DNA of 64,000 nt from Bacteroidota bacterium (GCA_013286235.1 JABDGE010000009.1:1-64000), one strand, 5' to 3'; shown: positions 54,030 to 63,790, counted from the first letter of the stretch. The notes: generated by a model not told the origin, from the letters alone. Numbers and translations: made by a program.

Positions 54030-54454
54030 ATACCCGCGCGATAGACTACATCACCGAAGATTTTTACGAGTCCTTAAGCTTTATGGACGACGAACTGCCC
54101 GACCTGGATACCGTTCGGGAGCTTTTTTATGCACCCGGCCTGCTGATTAACATGAGCTTTGGCAATCCAATAACCTATACCGCCGAATCGTTTATCGCCG
54201 GCTTGGAGGAGCAGATTGAAGAACAACAGCTAACGCAATTCATGCAGCGCGAGCTTTATGCCAAAACCGATGTTTTCGGCCGTATCGCCCAGCGTACCAG
54301 CATTTACGAATACAGCCTGGTATACTCCGAAACCGAAAATTTACCACGGGGAATAAACTATATTCAATTTATACAGGTAGGGGACTTGTGGCGCATCAAC
54401 TCGATGATCTGGAACGATGAAAATGCCAATTACAGGGTGCCAGCAAGTTTGTGA
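54026..54454 (+). CDS. SnoaL/NTF2-like small protein
   Basis: A 142-residue soluble protein. The order LREL..APGLLINMSF, SFIAGLEEQIEEQQLTQFMQREL, RIAQRTSIYEYSL, NYIQFIQVGDLWRINSMIWND suggests an NTF2-like cone fold with an alternating strand-helix pattern ending in a WRI..M.W motif often seen in SnoaL-type proteins. There is no catalytic pattern I can name. ATGA overlap with the Rieske gene suggests coupled translation. Confidence 0.65.
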   Translation: MNTRAIDYITEDFYESLSFMDDELPDLDTVRELFYAPGLLINMSFGNPITYTAESFIAGLEEQIEEQQLTQFMQRELYAKTDVFGRIAQRTSIYEYSLVYSETENLPRGINYIQFIQVGDLWRINSMIWNDENANYRVPASL

Positions 54455-54465
54455 GTGTGATATAG

Positions 54466-54499
54466 AGCGGAAAGCTTAAAGCGGAAAGGCCAAAGCTGA
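54466..54499. repeat. Intergenic repeat word AGCGGAAAGCTTAAAG... (copy 2)
   Basis: AGCGGAAAGCTTAAAGCGGA and then AAGGCCAAAGCTGA, nearly the same as 12520-12553. It lies downstream of the NTF2-like gene and before the convergent folD gene; the spacer also holds a CATCTCATAT-type repeat at 54541-54565. Confidence 0.65.
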
Positions 54500-54565
54500 G
54501 TTTACCCGTTTTGCGGCTTTACCGGTGTCCGCCTTATCCCACATCTCATATCTCATATCTCACAT

Positions 54566-55447
54566 CTACTCATAAACTTCCTTATTCGCCGATGCCAGCG
54601 TATTTTTCAGCAAGCCAATAATCGTCATCAAACCAACCCCTCCCGGCACAGGCGTAATCCAGGAAGCTTTTTGTGACACCCCCTCAAAGTCCACATCACC
54701 ATATAACTTATAACCTGATTTGGTTACAGCGGAAGATTCCCGGTTCATACCCACATCGATCACCACAACACCATCCTTCACCATATCGGCCGTGATAAAA
54801 TTCTTTTTGCCGATCGCTACGATCAGGATATCCGCCTGAAGGGTCATGGCCTTGATGTCGGGGGTTTTGCTATGGCAAATGGTTACCGTACAGTTCCCTG
54901 GGTAGGTATTGCGCGCCATCAGGATGCTTATTGGCGAACCAACAATATTACTCCGGCCCACCACCACGCAATGCTTGCCCGAGGTCTCAATGTTATATTC
55001 CTTCAGCATCAGCGTAATGCCAAAAGGCGTCGCCGGTATAAAGGAAGGCAAGTTGCGCTGCATGCGCCCCAGGTTGATAGGGTGGAAGCCGTCCACATCC
55101 TTCCGGTGGTCGATCTTTTCGGTAACTTTTTCCGGGTCGATGTGCTTGGGGAGCGGCAATTGAACGATGATGCCATCAATATCCGCATCGGCATTTAGTT
55201 CCGCCACTTTTACCAACAGGTCTTCTTCCGTAACATCATCCTCATACCTGATCAGCGAAGATTTAAAACCCACCGCCTCGCAATTCCGCATTTTGCTGGC
55301 CACATAGGTTTCACTGCCTCCATCATGACCAACCAAAACCGCTACCAAATGCGGCTTACGACCACGTTTAGCCAATACTGCGGCTGCTTGTTCAGCAATT
55401 TCTACTTTAATTTTTTCTGAAACGTATTTTCCGTCGAGTAATTTCAT
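54566..55447 (-). CDS. folD: Methylenetetrahydrofolate dehydrogenase/cyclohydrolase FolD
   Basis: A 293-residue FolD. Catalytic Lys in [14 protein letters not shown], the [10 protein letters not shown] motif near 96-105 and the NADP site [11 protein letters not shown] near 167-177 are all present, with the C-terminal TPVPGGVG. It interconverts one-carbon tetrahydrofolates. It is downstream of lepA on the same strand, with 95 bp between them. Confidence 0.96.
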   Translation of the reverse strand: MKLLDGKYVSEKIKVEIAEQAAAVLAKRGRKPHLVAVLVGHDGGSETYVASKMRNCEAVGFKSSLIRYEDDVTEEDLLVKVAELNADADIDGIIVQLPLPKHIDPEKVTEKIDHRKDVDGFHPINLGRMQRNLPSFIPATPFGITLMLKEYNIETSGKHCVVVGRSNIVGSPISILMARNTYPGNCTVTICHSKTPDIKAMTLQADILIVAIGKKNFITADMVKDGVVVIDVGMNRESSAVTKSGYKLYGDVDFEGVSQKASWITPVPGGVGLMTIIGLLKNTLASANKEVYE

Positions 55448-55456
55448 GCCCCCTAA

Positions 55457-55476
55457 CCTCCGCTATATAGCGGAGG
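55457..55476. repeat. 20-bp perfect palindrome between folD and lepA
   Basis: CCTCCGCTATATAGCGGAGG is its own reverse complement. It sits 10 bp upstream of the folD start on the minus strand, so a hairpin here could affect folD translation or lie in the lepA-folD mRNA spacer. Confidence 0.8.
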
Positions 55477-55514
55477 AATTTGATTATTTATTAAATGATA
55501 ATTTAGCCACCATG

Positions 55515-55540
55515 CCTCCCCCTTTAGGGGGTCGGGGGGC
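55515..55540. repeat. CTCCCCCTTTAGGGGG repeat, copy 3
   Basis: CCTCCCCCTTTAGGGGGTCG followed by GGGGGC, the same family as 44016-44043 and 44135-44162. It ends 2 bp before the lepA stop codon. Confidence 0.8.
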
Positions 55541-55542
55541 GA

Positions 55543-57330
55543 TTAGTCAAGTTTCAGGACCGCCATAAATGCGCTCTGCGGTATTTCCACATTCCCCACC
55601 TGCCGCATGCGTTTTTTACCTTTTTTCTGTTTTTCGAGCAATTTACGCTTACGGCTTATATCGCCGCCGTAGCATTTAGCGGTAACATCCTTGCGGAGGG
55701 CTTTCACCGTTTCCCTCGCGATGATTTTCGCGCCGATAGAAGCCTGTATAATAATTTCAAACTGCTGCCGCGGCAACAATTCCTTTAGCTTTTCACATAT
55801 CTTCTTCCCGAAATCATAGGAGTTGCCGCGGAAGATCAACGACGAAAGCGCATCCACCGGTTCGGCATTCAACCGGATATCCAGTCGCACCAGGTCTGAT
55901 TGCCGGTAGCCTATCTGGTGGTAATCAAAAGAGGCATACCCTTTGGAAATGGTTTTCAATTTATCATAAAAATCAAAAACGATCTCGCCCATCGGCATCT
56001 CGAAGATCAGCTCAACCCGGTCGGAAGTTAAATACGACTGGTTTTTTATAAAGCCGCGCTTTTGAATACACAGGGACATTACCGGGCCAACAAATTCGGA
56101 TTTTGTGATGATCACTGCTTTGATATAAGGCTCTTCCACATGGTCGATCTTACTGGGATCGGGCAGGTCCGAGGGGTTATTTACGGTGATTGCCACGCCC
56201 TTGGTGGTGTGAGCAATGTAGGACACGTTTGGCACGGTGGTGATCACCGTCATATTAAATTCGCGCTCAAGCCGCTCCTGGATGATCTCCATATGGAGCA
56301 TACCCAAAAACCCGCAACGGAAGCCAAATCCTAAGGCGGCCGACGATTCCGGTTCAAAAACCAACGCTGCATCATTCAGCTGCAGCTTTCCCATTGAGTC
56401 GCGCAATTCTTCGTAATCCTCGGTATCGACAGGGTAAATGCCGGCGAACACCATCGGTTTAACTTCCTCAAAACCCTGTATGCCTGCTTCACAGGGCCGG
56501 TCCACATGGGTTATGGTATCGCCCACTTTTACCTCGCGGGCTTCTTTAATGCCGGATATGATATAGCCAACGTCGCCCGTTTTGATCACATCCCTTGGCG
56601 ATTGTTTTAGTTTAAGTGTTCCAACCTCATCCGCGTTGTATTGCTTTTCGGTAGCGAAGAATTTTACTTTTTCGCCCTTACGGATCTCGCCGTTCACCAC
56701 TTTAAAATAGGCTACGATGCCCCGGAAAGAATTGAAAACCGAATCAAATATAAGCGCCTGCAAAGGGGCGGCGGGATCGCCTACCGGGTGGGGAACACGT
56801 TCAACTATCGCCCTCAATATATCATGCACGCCCATTCCCGTTTTGCCGGATGCCGCAATGATCTCCTCGCGTTTACAGCCGATCAACTCCACGATCTGGT
56901 CTTGCACCTCTTCAGGCATCGCCCCCGGGAGGTCCATTTTATTCAATATCGGAATGATCTCCAGGTCGTTTTCCAAAGCCAGGTACAGGTTGGATATGGT
57001 TTGCGCCTGTATGCCCTGGGCAGCATCAACGATTAGCAATGCGCCTTCGCAGGCCGCGATTGAACGCGATACTTCGTAGGAAAAATCCACATGCCCGGGC
57101 GTGTCGATCAGGTTAAGTATATATTTTTGCCCGTCGAGCTCATAATCCATTTGTATGGCATGGCTTTTAATGGTAATGCCGCGTTCGCGTTCCAAATCCA
57201 TGTCGTCAAGCAGTTGCGCCTGCGATTCGCGTTGGGTGATGGTGTGGGTATATTCGAGCAACCGGTCGGCAAGGGTACTTTTACCGTGGTCGATATGGGC
57301 TATTATACAAAAATTACGAATGTTTTCCAT
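55543..57330 (-). CDS. lepA: Elongation factor 4 (LepA)
   Basis: A 595-residue translational GTPase. G1 AHIDHGKST near residues 11-19, [21 protein letters not shown] near 77-83, and NKMDLPGA near 131-138. The C-terminal unique domain ends in [19 protein letters not shown]. It back-translocates stalled ribosomes. Length is normal. Confidence 0.97.
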   Translation of the reverse strand: MENIRNFCIIAHIDHGKSTLADRLLEYTHTITQRESQAQLLDDMDLERERGITIKSHAIQMDYELDGQKYILNLIDTPGHVDFSYEVSRSIAACEGALLIVDAAQGIQAQTISNLYLALENDLEIIPILNKMDLPGAMPEEVQDQIVELIGCKREEIIAASGKTGMGVHDILRAIVERVPHPVGDPAAPLQALIFDSVFNSFRGIVAYFKVVNGEIRKGEKVKFFATEKQYNADEVGTLKLKQSPRDVIKTGDVGYIISGIKEAREVKVGDTITHVDRPCEAGIQGFEEVKPMVFAGIYPVDTEDYEELRDSMGKLQLNDAALVFEPESSAALGFGFRCGFLGMLHMEIIQERLEREFNMTVITTVPNVSYIAHTTKGVAITVNNPSDLPDPSKIDHVEEPYIKAVIITKSEFVGPVMSLCIQKRGFIKNQSYLTSDRVELIFEMPMGEIVFDFYDKLKTISKGYASFDYHQIGYRQSDLVRLDIRLNAEPVDALSSLIFRGNSYDFGKKICEKLKELLPRQQFEIIIQASIGAKIIARETVKALRKDVTAKCYGGDISRKRKLLEKQKKGKKRMRQVGNVEIPQSAFMAVLKLD

Positions 57331-57386
57331 TAAAGCGCAAAAGTAGCGTTTTTGGGCGGGATTTGACGGACGATTTCGGATTTAGC

Positions 57387-57629
57387 CTACTTATATGCGG
57401 AGGAATGAATGTCACGCAAATTTAAAATAGAATTCACTATTTCCGGGTTCTTGATAATATTCACTCCCTCATCGTCATTATCTTCAAAATATAATTCGAG
57501 GGCCCCCTGGAGGTTTGTCAATGCTAATTCTTTTGTATCACCAAAGCTCGAAACATTAACATTTAGGCATTGAGCGACAACATAATCGCCCTCTTTCCAA
57601 ACAACATTGTTTATCTCCAGTGTTTTCAT
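57387..57629 (-). CDS. Solo HicB-like protein
   Basis: An 80-residue protein with the partial RNase H-like fold of HicB antitoxins: WKEGDYVVAQCLNVNVSSFGDTKELALTNLQGALELYFED, core GDTKELALTNLQGALEL. HicB normally neutralises the HicA mRNA interferase, whose gene is not found here. ATG 57629 is preferred over the ORF start 57647. It follows a CPBP membrane protein gene after 24 bp. It may be an orphan regulator rather than a toxin-antitoxin half. Confidence 0.75.
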   Translation of the reverse strand: MKTLEINNVVWKEGDYVVAQCLNVNVSSFGDTKELALTNLQGALELYFEDNDDEGVNIIKNPEIVNSILNLRDIHSSAYK

Positions 57630-57653
57630 GGCAAACTTTTGAGGCAAAAAAAC

Positions 57654-58418
57654 TTACAATCCCGACAGCATGAACATACAGGCAGTAAAATTGAAGAAAA
57701 AATGCATGAAAACGCCATACCAAAGTGTTTTTTCCTTAAACCTGATATAGCCCAGCAATAAAGCGAATGGGATGAGCCAAAATAGCGATAGGAAACTCAT
57801 ATGTATTATGGCAAACAGAAATGACGTGATAAATAATGCCTGCTGTGCATCCGCTACTTTTAAAAGGTTTTGCAGCAAGTAACCTCTGAACCCAAGTTCT
57901 TCGAATATGGCCGGCATTACAGCCACAAAAAATACAAGGATAACTTCTCCCCAAAAATTGCCTTTTAAGGCCGTAAGATTCTCCTGTTGCCTGGAGTAGA
58001 ACGTTACATTTAACCACCCAACCGCATATTGAACAAAAACAGATCCGATTATAGCTATAAAACAATAGGCGCAAAGCTTTTGGAATGAAAATTCCGGCCA
58101 GGCCAGCAGCCTTTTATTCCCGGCCCAGTGGTATGCAAAAAAGCTTATTGAAACAATGGCAAGAACTCCGGCAAAAAATAACGACCAGCCGAGGGTTTGA
58201 AATTGGGCGATAAAGTTAGCTAACGCACATAATACGATTATAACCGCATAAAACAGCCCTGCCTCCTGGATGCGCGCCCATTTGTTATCAATGACGGCGT
58301 CATCGCCGTTTGTTTGCTTGCCGCCGCAGGCATTGCAAAATCTGCTGGTCAAGGAAATCGCGTTACCGCAATGAATACATGGTTTTTTGTCGGAAAGTTG
58401 ATCATTTGAGGGTTGCAA
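57654..58418 (-). CDS. CPBP-family intramembrane metalloprotease with N-terminal zinc ribbon
   Basis: A 254-residue membrane protein. A zinc ribbon CIHCGNAISLTSRFCNACGG opens the chain. After several TM segments come the CPBP/Rce1 motifs: EELGFRG (the EExxxR motif) and FAIIHMS (FxxxH) and the later FMHFFFN. CPBP proteins process proteins in the membrane or mediate bacteriocin immunity; the substrate is unknown. It starts 3 bp after the upstream zinc-ribbon membrane protein gene. Confidence 0.83.
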   Translation of the reverse strand: MQPSNDQLSDKKPCIHCGNAISLTSRFCNACGGKQTNGDDAVIDNKWARIQEAGLFYAVIIVLCALANFIAQFQTLGWSLFFAGVLAIVSISFFAYHWAGNKRLLAWPEFSFQKLCAYCFIAIIGSVFVQYAVGWLNVTFYSRQQENLTALKGNFWGEVILVFFVAVMPAIFEELGFRGYLLQNLLKVADAQQALFITSFLFAIIHMSFLSLFWLIPFALLLGYIRFKEKTLWYGVFMHFFFNFTACMFMLSGL

Positions 58419-58421
58419 GGA

Positions 58422-58976
58422 TCAGGATATATTATTATGCTTTTTGATTTTTTCTATTTCTATTGCGGACTTGATACCCATAATAAGGAAACCAATAATT
58501 AAAGCGATTATCACAAAACTAATCAGGTTTAGATCCGGATTCTGAAACAAATCCAATACCTGAACAATAACATATAAGCACAAGCCAGAGATAAAGCAGG
58601 CCAATGTGTGCTTTTTACTGTATTCGCCAAGCAATAAAAAAACAACGCCTAAAATTAAATATGGAATAACGACTGCCAAAACATCGGGATCATCCTTCAA
58701 TTTAAAAAAGGCAATTATTCCACCCAGGATAAAAAGTCCCGACAAATAATACAACGTTCTCCCCGCTTTATTTATGCTTTTATTGACCCGCTGAGTTAAT
58801 TCCACCGCAGTCACGTCAATCCGGTTCTTTTGGGAAATGAACTTAGCCTGTTCGGCGGCTGTGCCTTTTATCGGGTAACCGCAATTAGTACAGTAAATGT
58901 AATCGGTTCCTATTTCAGTAAAACAGCCATCACAGCGCAATACGTTTTCGGTTGAAGGTGCGGTCTTATTCTCCAT
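58422..58976 (-). CDS. Zinc-ribbon membrane protein
   Basis: A 184-residue protein. The N-terminus has paired Cys (CDGCF...YCTNCGYPI) forming a zinc ribbon, followed by four TM segments from about residue 72. It shares the ribbon-plus-TM plan with its downstream neighbour. I do not recognise a specific function. First gene of a three-gene minus-strand unit (58976 to 57387). Confidence 0.75.
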   Translation of the reverse strand: MENKTAPSTENVLRCDGCFTEIGTDYIYCTNCGYPIKGTAAEQAKFISQKNRIDVTAVELTQRVNKSINKAGRTLYYLSGLFILGGIIAFFKLKDDPDVLAVVIPYLILGVVFLLLGEYSKKHTLACFISGLCLYVIVQVLDLFQNPDLNLISFVIIALIIGFLIMGIKSAIEIEKIKKHNNIS

Positions 58977-59053
58977 TGTTCATTAATAAGGTTTGCAATA
59001 CACCAATGTAGTGATTAAATGAATTCAGTAAATTTATAGTTTATTAACATCAA

Positions 59054-59921
59054 ATGGCCATCAGTGCGCAGGTTATTAATACAATACAGCAAAAACTTTC
59101 GCTGAGCATACAAAATACTACAGCTGTAAGCGGCGGAAGCATAAACCACGCCTGGTGCATTTTAACCGCTAAAGGCAAATACTTTGTTAAGATAAACAAT
59201 ACCTACCAATTCCCCGGAATGTTCCAGGCCGAAGCTAGGGGCCTAACGCTAATCAGAGCAACCGGCGCCATTGCCGTTCCTAAAGTTATACTTGAAGGGA
59301 CCGCTGGCGAAGACAGTTTTTTAGTTTTAGAATGGATCGACGCCAGGCGGCCAACTGCAAAGGCTTCGGAAGTATTGGGAATATCACTGGCCCATATGCA
59401 CAAAAACACCGCGGCTCACTTTGGTTTGGATCACGACAACTATATGGGGTCACTCCGTCAAAGCAATAAAATACACCCGCGCTGGTCGGTTTTTTTTTAT
59501 TGAAGAACGCTTACACCCGATGGTGCACATGGCCACTGATAAAAAGCTGTTGACCAGCAACGATGCCGCGTCATTCGATCGGCTTTACAAAAATCTCGCG
59601 GGCTTGTTTACTGAAGAGGAGCCGTCTCTCATTCATGGCGATCTTTGGGGAGGCAACTACCTGGTTGATACAGAGGAAAATCCTTATTTGATCGATCCCG
59701 CCGTTAGTTATGGGAACCGGGAATTCGATATCGCCATGACAACCTTATTCGGCGGGTTTTCGGATGATTTTTACAGGGCCTACAAAGAAGCCTTTCCCTT
59801 GGCTACCGGATGGGAGGGAAGGGTTGACCTTTGGAACCTATACCCGCTTTTGGTGCATTTGAATTAGTTTGGTTCAGGGTACCTCAGGCAGGTTAAAGAT
59901 TGTTTGCGTCAGTATTTGTAA
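59054..59921 (+). pseudogene. Fructosamine kinase family protein, broken by a frameshift and a nonsense codon
   Basis: The first frame (59054-59503) gives the N-lobe with VSGGSINHAWC and FVLEWI-like LVLEWIDARRP up to NYMGSLRQSN. The second frame continues with FFIEERLHPM, LIHGDLWGGNYLVD (the catalytic loop) and YLIDPAVSYGNREFDIAM. The shift lies in a run of nine T at 59490-59498, where eight T restore one frame. At 59865 a TAG interrupts the conserved ending HLN-(L)-FGSGYLRQV, after which the frame stays open to TAA 59921. Two independent lesions argue for a real pseudogene. Intact members phosphorylate glycated protein amines. Confidence 0.88.
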
Positions 59922-59953
59922 CAAACTGATTTTCAAATATTTTTCCCGGTGTA

Positions 59954-59981
59954 GAGACGCAATACTTTGACTTTGCGTCTC
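59954..59981. repeat. GAGACGCAA hairpin, copy 1
   Basis: GAGACGCAA, a 10-base spacer, then TTGCGTCTC. A closer-spaced copy lies at 63769-63790. It stands between the fructosamine-kinase pseudogene and the convergent glycosidase gene. Confidence 0.75.
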
Positions 59982-60008
59982 CGTCCTGAATCAAATTCCC
60001 TGAACGAT

Positions 60009-61676
60009 TTAAAGTGCCGCCCCCACAAAAACCGGTGTCTCCGTAACATCAACCGTTAATTTGCCATTAACGGTATTAACAGTCGTCTTATCCATCGTAT
60101 CCGCCCCGATCTTTAGATGGTAAATATTCGCCTTTGAAGCCTTGCCCAGGTTCAATGTGTATTTACCCGCGCGGCCGGTTTCATCGGGTATGGTCAATAC
60201 GTACATTATTTTTTTGCCCAGCTTGTATTGATCCACCAGCGGGTCGGCGGATATGGTTTTTACGTAATTATAATCGCCCATCAACTTGCTGGTTTGCAAA
60301 ATATAATCGGCGGCGGGGCGGCGTTTAAGGCCTTCGTTAAGACCGGAAGTTGCAAATTGGGTTGTGCCGCCTGCATGATCGTCAAACAACTGGTAAAAGA
60401 ACAATCGCTTTATGCCATAACGGATGTAGAACAGTGAACTGCGAATCGTCCAATCAGCCTGTTGTTCCAGCGCCGTTTTTTTACCGATGGCATCCGCACG
60501 CTGGTAGCTTGCCGGGTTAATATCGTACCCATTTTCAGTTACCCAAACTTCGGAGTGCTGTGGCAGGCTATTTGCCAGTTTAACAAATGAATTGGCAATT
60601 GTGCCGGCATTACACAGTTCCGGAGCCACGCCCGTAGTGGGATGTTTGTGGGTACGCACATCGCCATTATTGGAGTACAGGTGATAGTTGATCACATCAA
60701 AACAAAGATTCACGCTGCCGTCCTTTTTATAGCCGCGGTTCTTTTTGCACCAGTCGATAACGGCCTGCAGGTACTTTACGTCGGCCGATGCCAGTCCGCC
60801 AAGAACAACCTGCATGCTGGGATCGGCGGTTTTGACACCAGCGTTTGCACCGAGTTTTCCCATATTGCCATCGTAAAAAGCCGACAGGTTGGCTGCATAT
60901 TCTTCGGGGCTTTGCTTTACCTCATCAGGTCCCCACCAGCGGTCGGGCTCATTCCCGCATTCCATATATTTTACCAGGCCCAGCCCTATTTTGACTTCAT
61001 TGGGAATATCGTTCGGCCAGCGCTTCATCCCATTTACCTTAACCAGTACCGGGTTTATCTTTTGATTGTAACCGTACCTCGCCGCGATCTGGAAAGCTGT
61101 CCGTGCCTCGTCCGCGTACGAAGCCGGATCCGAGGTGCTTTGTCCGTAAACTACTGCAACGTCCTGGTTATCACGCTGACTTGCCGGGAAGGTATTGAAC
61201 AACCATTCGGGGCTATTTTTCAAATCGACCAACACCAAAATGCCGTCTTGCTTACACCGTTGGTAAATGATATCATAATCCCAGCCGCCGCTCAACGAGG
61301 GGTTAAAGGCATAACCGCCTTTGGTGGTTTCGATGCGGTTCCAGTTCAGGTAATGCCTTACCGCGCTGAAGGTTTTGATGAGGGCATACTTGTCTTCATA
61401 AATATGATTGCGGTCGTGTGGGCTGCCCGGGTTTTCGAGGAAATTCCATTCGTAGCCGTTGATGCCGAACATGTTTTTTAAAGGTGTGGGCGCACCAGGC
61501 CGGGTATAATTGAGCTGCGGTTCATTTATCGGGTCAATTTTTGTAGTATCCGGCGCTAAGGCTGCTGCCGTAATATTTTTTACAGCGATGCTATCGGCGT
61601 CGGAGTTATCATTGCTGCAATTGCAAAGAAATACAACCGCTGCGATGACTAAAACAAGTTTATTGCGAAAAATCAT
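60009..61676 (-). CDS. GH-A clan glycoside hydrolase lipoprotein (family uncertain)
   Basis: A 555-residue exported protein. The lipobox region FLCNC gives a lipid-anchor Cys at 20 (or 18). A TIM-barrel clan A glycosidase follows. The acid/base Glu243 is in CGNEPDRWW and the likely nucleophile Glu381 in VWVTENGYD. A C-terminal beta-sandwich begins near residue 480 (DQYKLGKKIMYVLTIPD). The arrangement resembles GH39-like enzymes, but the exact family and substrate cannot be fixed by eye. It is monocistronic. Confidence 0.82.
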   Translation of the reverse strand: MIFRNKLVLVIAAVVFLCNCSNDNSDADSIAVKNITAAALAPDTTKIDPINEPQLNYTRPGAPTPLKNMFGINGYEWNFLENPGSPHDRNHIYEDKYALIKTFSAVRHYLNWNRIETTKGGYAFNPSLSGGWDYDIIYQRCKQDGILVLVDLKNSPEWLFNTFPASQRDNQDVAVVYGQSTSDPASYADEARTAFQIAARYGYNQKINPVLVKVNGMKRWPNDIPNEVKIGLGLVKYMECGNEPDRWWGPDEVKQSPEEYAANLSAFYDGNMGKLGANAGVKTADPSMQVVLGGLASADVKYLQAVIDWCKKNRGYKKDGSVNLCFDVINYHLYSNNGDVRTHKHPTTGVAPELCNAGTIANSFVKLANSLPQHSEVWVTENGYDINPASYQRADAIGKKTALEQQADWTIRSSLFYIRYGIKRLFFYQLFDDHAGGTTQFATSGLNEGLKRRPAADYILQTSKLMGDYNYVKTISADPLVDQYKLGKKIMYVLTIPDETGRAGKYTLNLGKASKANIYHLKIGADTMDKTTVNTVNGKLTVDVTETPVFVGAAL

Positions 61677-61818
61677 GGGGTATAAATATGGCCTTTATAC
61701 GAAAAGACCGGCGCATTGTTGGCTGCGGAGGACATTTAAATGATCGCCCGTTGCCTGGTAAAATCTAGTTTTCAAGTCAACTCCCTTTAATTGTAAGTAA
61801 GAAACGTCAGTCGCAGCT

Positions 61819-61846
61819 TCTTTCGGACTTTACTGACTTTCGGACT
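61819..61846. repeat. TCTTTCGGACTTTACTGACT repeat, copy 2
   Basis: The word TCTTTCGGACTTTACTGACT plus TTCGGACT is shared with about 43173-43209. It lies between the ABC exporter stop and the glycosidase gene. Confidence 0.7.
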
Positions 61847-61851
61847 AATCA

Positions 61852-63681
61852 CTAACTCACCCCTTCAAACTGCAGCGAACTCAAATAGCGGTAAAGCCCC
61901 TGATCAATGTTAATGAGCTCATCATGGCTGCCCGACTCAATGATCTTTCCTTTTTCCAGCACGATGATCTTATCCGCTTCGCGAATGGTTGAAAGCCGGT
62001 GGGCAATGATAATAGAGGTGCGGTTTTTCATCAGCACTTCCAGGGCTTCCTGTACCAGGCGTTCGGATTCCGAGTCGAGGGAAGAAGTGGCTTCGTCAAG
62101 AATAAGGATAGCCGGATTTTTTAGTAACGCCCGGGCAATGGCGATACGCTGCCGCTGACCGCCGGAAAGTTTAACCCCGCGTTCACCCACGATGGTATCG
62201 TATCCTTCAGGGAATGAAAGGATAAATTCGCTCGCATTTGCCCTTTCGGCGGCCTGTACAATTTCCTCGCGGGAAGCGCCCAGCTTGCCATAGGCGATAT
62301 TCTCCAATATCGATCCGCCAAAAAGCATCACATCCTGTGGCACAATAGCTACCTGGTTACGGATATCGGTTAGGGCATACTGGCTTGCCGGCTTGCCGTC
62401 GAATAATATTTCTCCGCTTTGCGGGTGATAAAATTGTAGTATCAGCGCCGCCATGGTCGATTTCCCGGAGCCGCTTGGCCCAACAATGGCAACCTTTTGC
62501 CCTGTTTCTGCCTCAAATGAAATTTTGTCCAAAACTGTTATCTCGGGGCGGGAGGGATAGGCAAACTCAACGCCTGAAAATTCGAGCCGGCCGGCAATCT
62601 TTTCCCTGATATCGTTTTCCTTTTCGCTGATCGACACCTCCTCCCCGGTTTCGTCGAGGATTTCGAGCACACGCTCACTCGCGCCTACCGCCTTTTGAAC
62701 GTTGGCGTACAGGTCAGGGAAGCTGCCCATCGCGCTGCCCACAAAAAGGGCGTACAAAGCAAACGTCAAAAGCTTGCCAACATACAACTCGTGGTGATTG
62801 ACCAACACGCAACCGTAGCCCACGAGGCCCACAACGGCGCCGAACATGCAGAACACAATAAACGCAACGAAAATACCGCGGTATTTTGCGCCTTTGATGG
62901 CAATATTCGCTACCTCGCGGATGTTTTTGCCGTACCTGCCGGCTTCAAATGCCTCGTTCACAAAGGCTTTCACTATGGCAATACCTTGCAGCGTTTCCTC
63001 AATAACGGTGTTTGATTCAGCCAGTTTGTCCTGTGCCTGCCGGGATATCTTACGTATGAATCGACCGAAAACAATTGCGACAACGATCAATGGCGGCACC
63101 ATTATAAGAAGGGCCAGTGCAAGTTTTACGGAAATAGTGGCCATAAAAACAACACCCCCAACGAGTAGAAGCGTTTGCCTGATCATTTCGGCGATGGTCG
63201 TGGTTAATGTATCCTGAATTTGCGAGAGGTCTGCAGAAATACGGCTGTTTAGCTCGCCAACGCGCCTATTCGAAAAGAAATTCATCGGCAGGGTGATGAG
63301 CTTAAAATAGGTATCCCGGCGCAGATCAGCCAGCGATCGTTCGGCCACATTCACAAACCACAAAACCCTGAAAAAGGAAACAAATGCTTGTAAAAACAGG
63401 ATAATAAAAGCAAGCAGTAAGATTCCCGAAATGGAGGCCGGCAGAAAACCGGTTTTATGCTTGCCCTGTGCTGTATCTATTAAGGCCCCAATAATTGAGG
63501 GAAAGGCCAGGCCCACAACACTGGATAAAAACAGGAACAACAGTGCGCCAAAAAACTTCCACCGGTAGGGTTTAATGTAGCCCACCAGCCTGGATACCTT
63601 TTTCAGGCTTTCCCGGTTTAATTTTGCCTTTGGTAGATCTGCATCCGGCGCATTGCCGCTGTTAAGTCGTTTTCTTGCCAT
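61852..63681 (-). CDS. MsbA-like ABC exporter (permease-ATPase fusion)
   Basis: A 609-residue half-transporter. Six TM segments occupy residues 40-320. The nucleotide-binding domain has Walker A GPSGSGKST, signature VKLSGGQRQRIA, Walker B LILDEATSSLD and the H-loop IIIAHRLSTI. It belongs to the lipid A/multidrug exporter type and would work as a homodimer in the inner membrane. The specific substrate is not known. Confidence 0.92.
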   Translation of the reverse strand: MARKRLNSGNAPDADLPKAKLNRESLKKVSRLVGYIKPYRWKFFGALLFLFLSSVVGLAFPSIIGALIDTAQGKHKTGFLPASISGILLLAFIILFLQAFVSFFRVLWFVNVAERSLADLRRDTYFKLITLPMNFFSNRRVGELNSRISADLSQIQDTLTTTIAEMIRQTLLLVGGVVFMATISVKLALALLIMVPPLIVVAIVFGRFIRKISRQAQDKLAESNTVIEETLQGIAIVKAFVNEAFEAGRYGKNIREVANIAIKGAKYRGIFVAFIVFCMFGAVVGLVGYGCVLVNHHELYVGKLLTFALYALFVGSAMGSFPDLYANVQKAVGASERVLEILDETGEEVSISEKENDIREKIAGRLEFSGVEFAYPSRPEITVLDKISFEAETGQKVAIVGPSGSGKSTMAALILQFYHPQSGEILFDGKPASQYALTDIRNQVAIVPQDVMLFGGSILENIAYGKLGASREEIVQAAERANASEFILSFPEGYDTIVGERGVKLSGGQRQRIAIARALLKNPAILILDEATSSLDSESERLVQEALEVLMKNRTSIIIAHRLSTIREADKIIVLEKGKIIESGSHDELINIDQGLYRYLSSLQFEGVS

Positions 63682-63768
63682 ATTATCTTGTTCCTAACAG
63701 GAAGACGATTGGTAAGATAAGAAATTTTAAATAATGGTGGAATATTAAAGCCTTTATTCTTCGCCGTA

Positions 63769-63790
63769 GAGACGCAATATTTTGCGTCTC
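63769..63790. repeat. GAGACGCAA hairpin, copy 2
   Basis: GAGACGCAA, loop TATT, TTGCGTCTC, between the ABC exporter gene and the next minus-strand gene. Same arms as 59954-59981. Confidence 0.8.

Noticed and set aside
59480-59500. Sequencing error as the only cause of the broken fructosamine kinase
   Set aside because: A separate nonsense TAG at 59865 also interrupts a conserved end, so a pseudogene is more likely.
60642-61481. A 279-residue open frame opposite the GH-A glycosidase gene
   Set aside because: Antisense shadow; the glycosidase has a lipobox and both catalytic Glu residues, and the antisense product has no family pattern.
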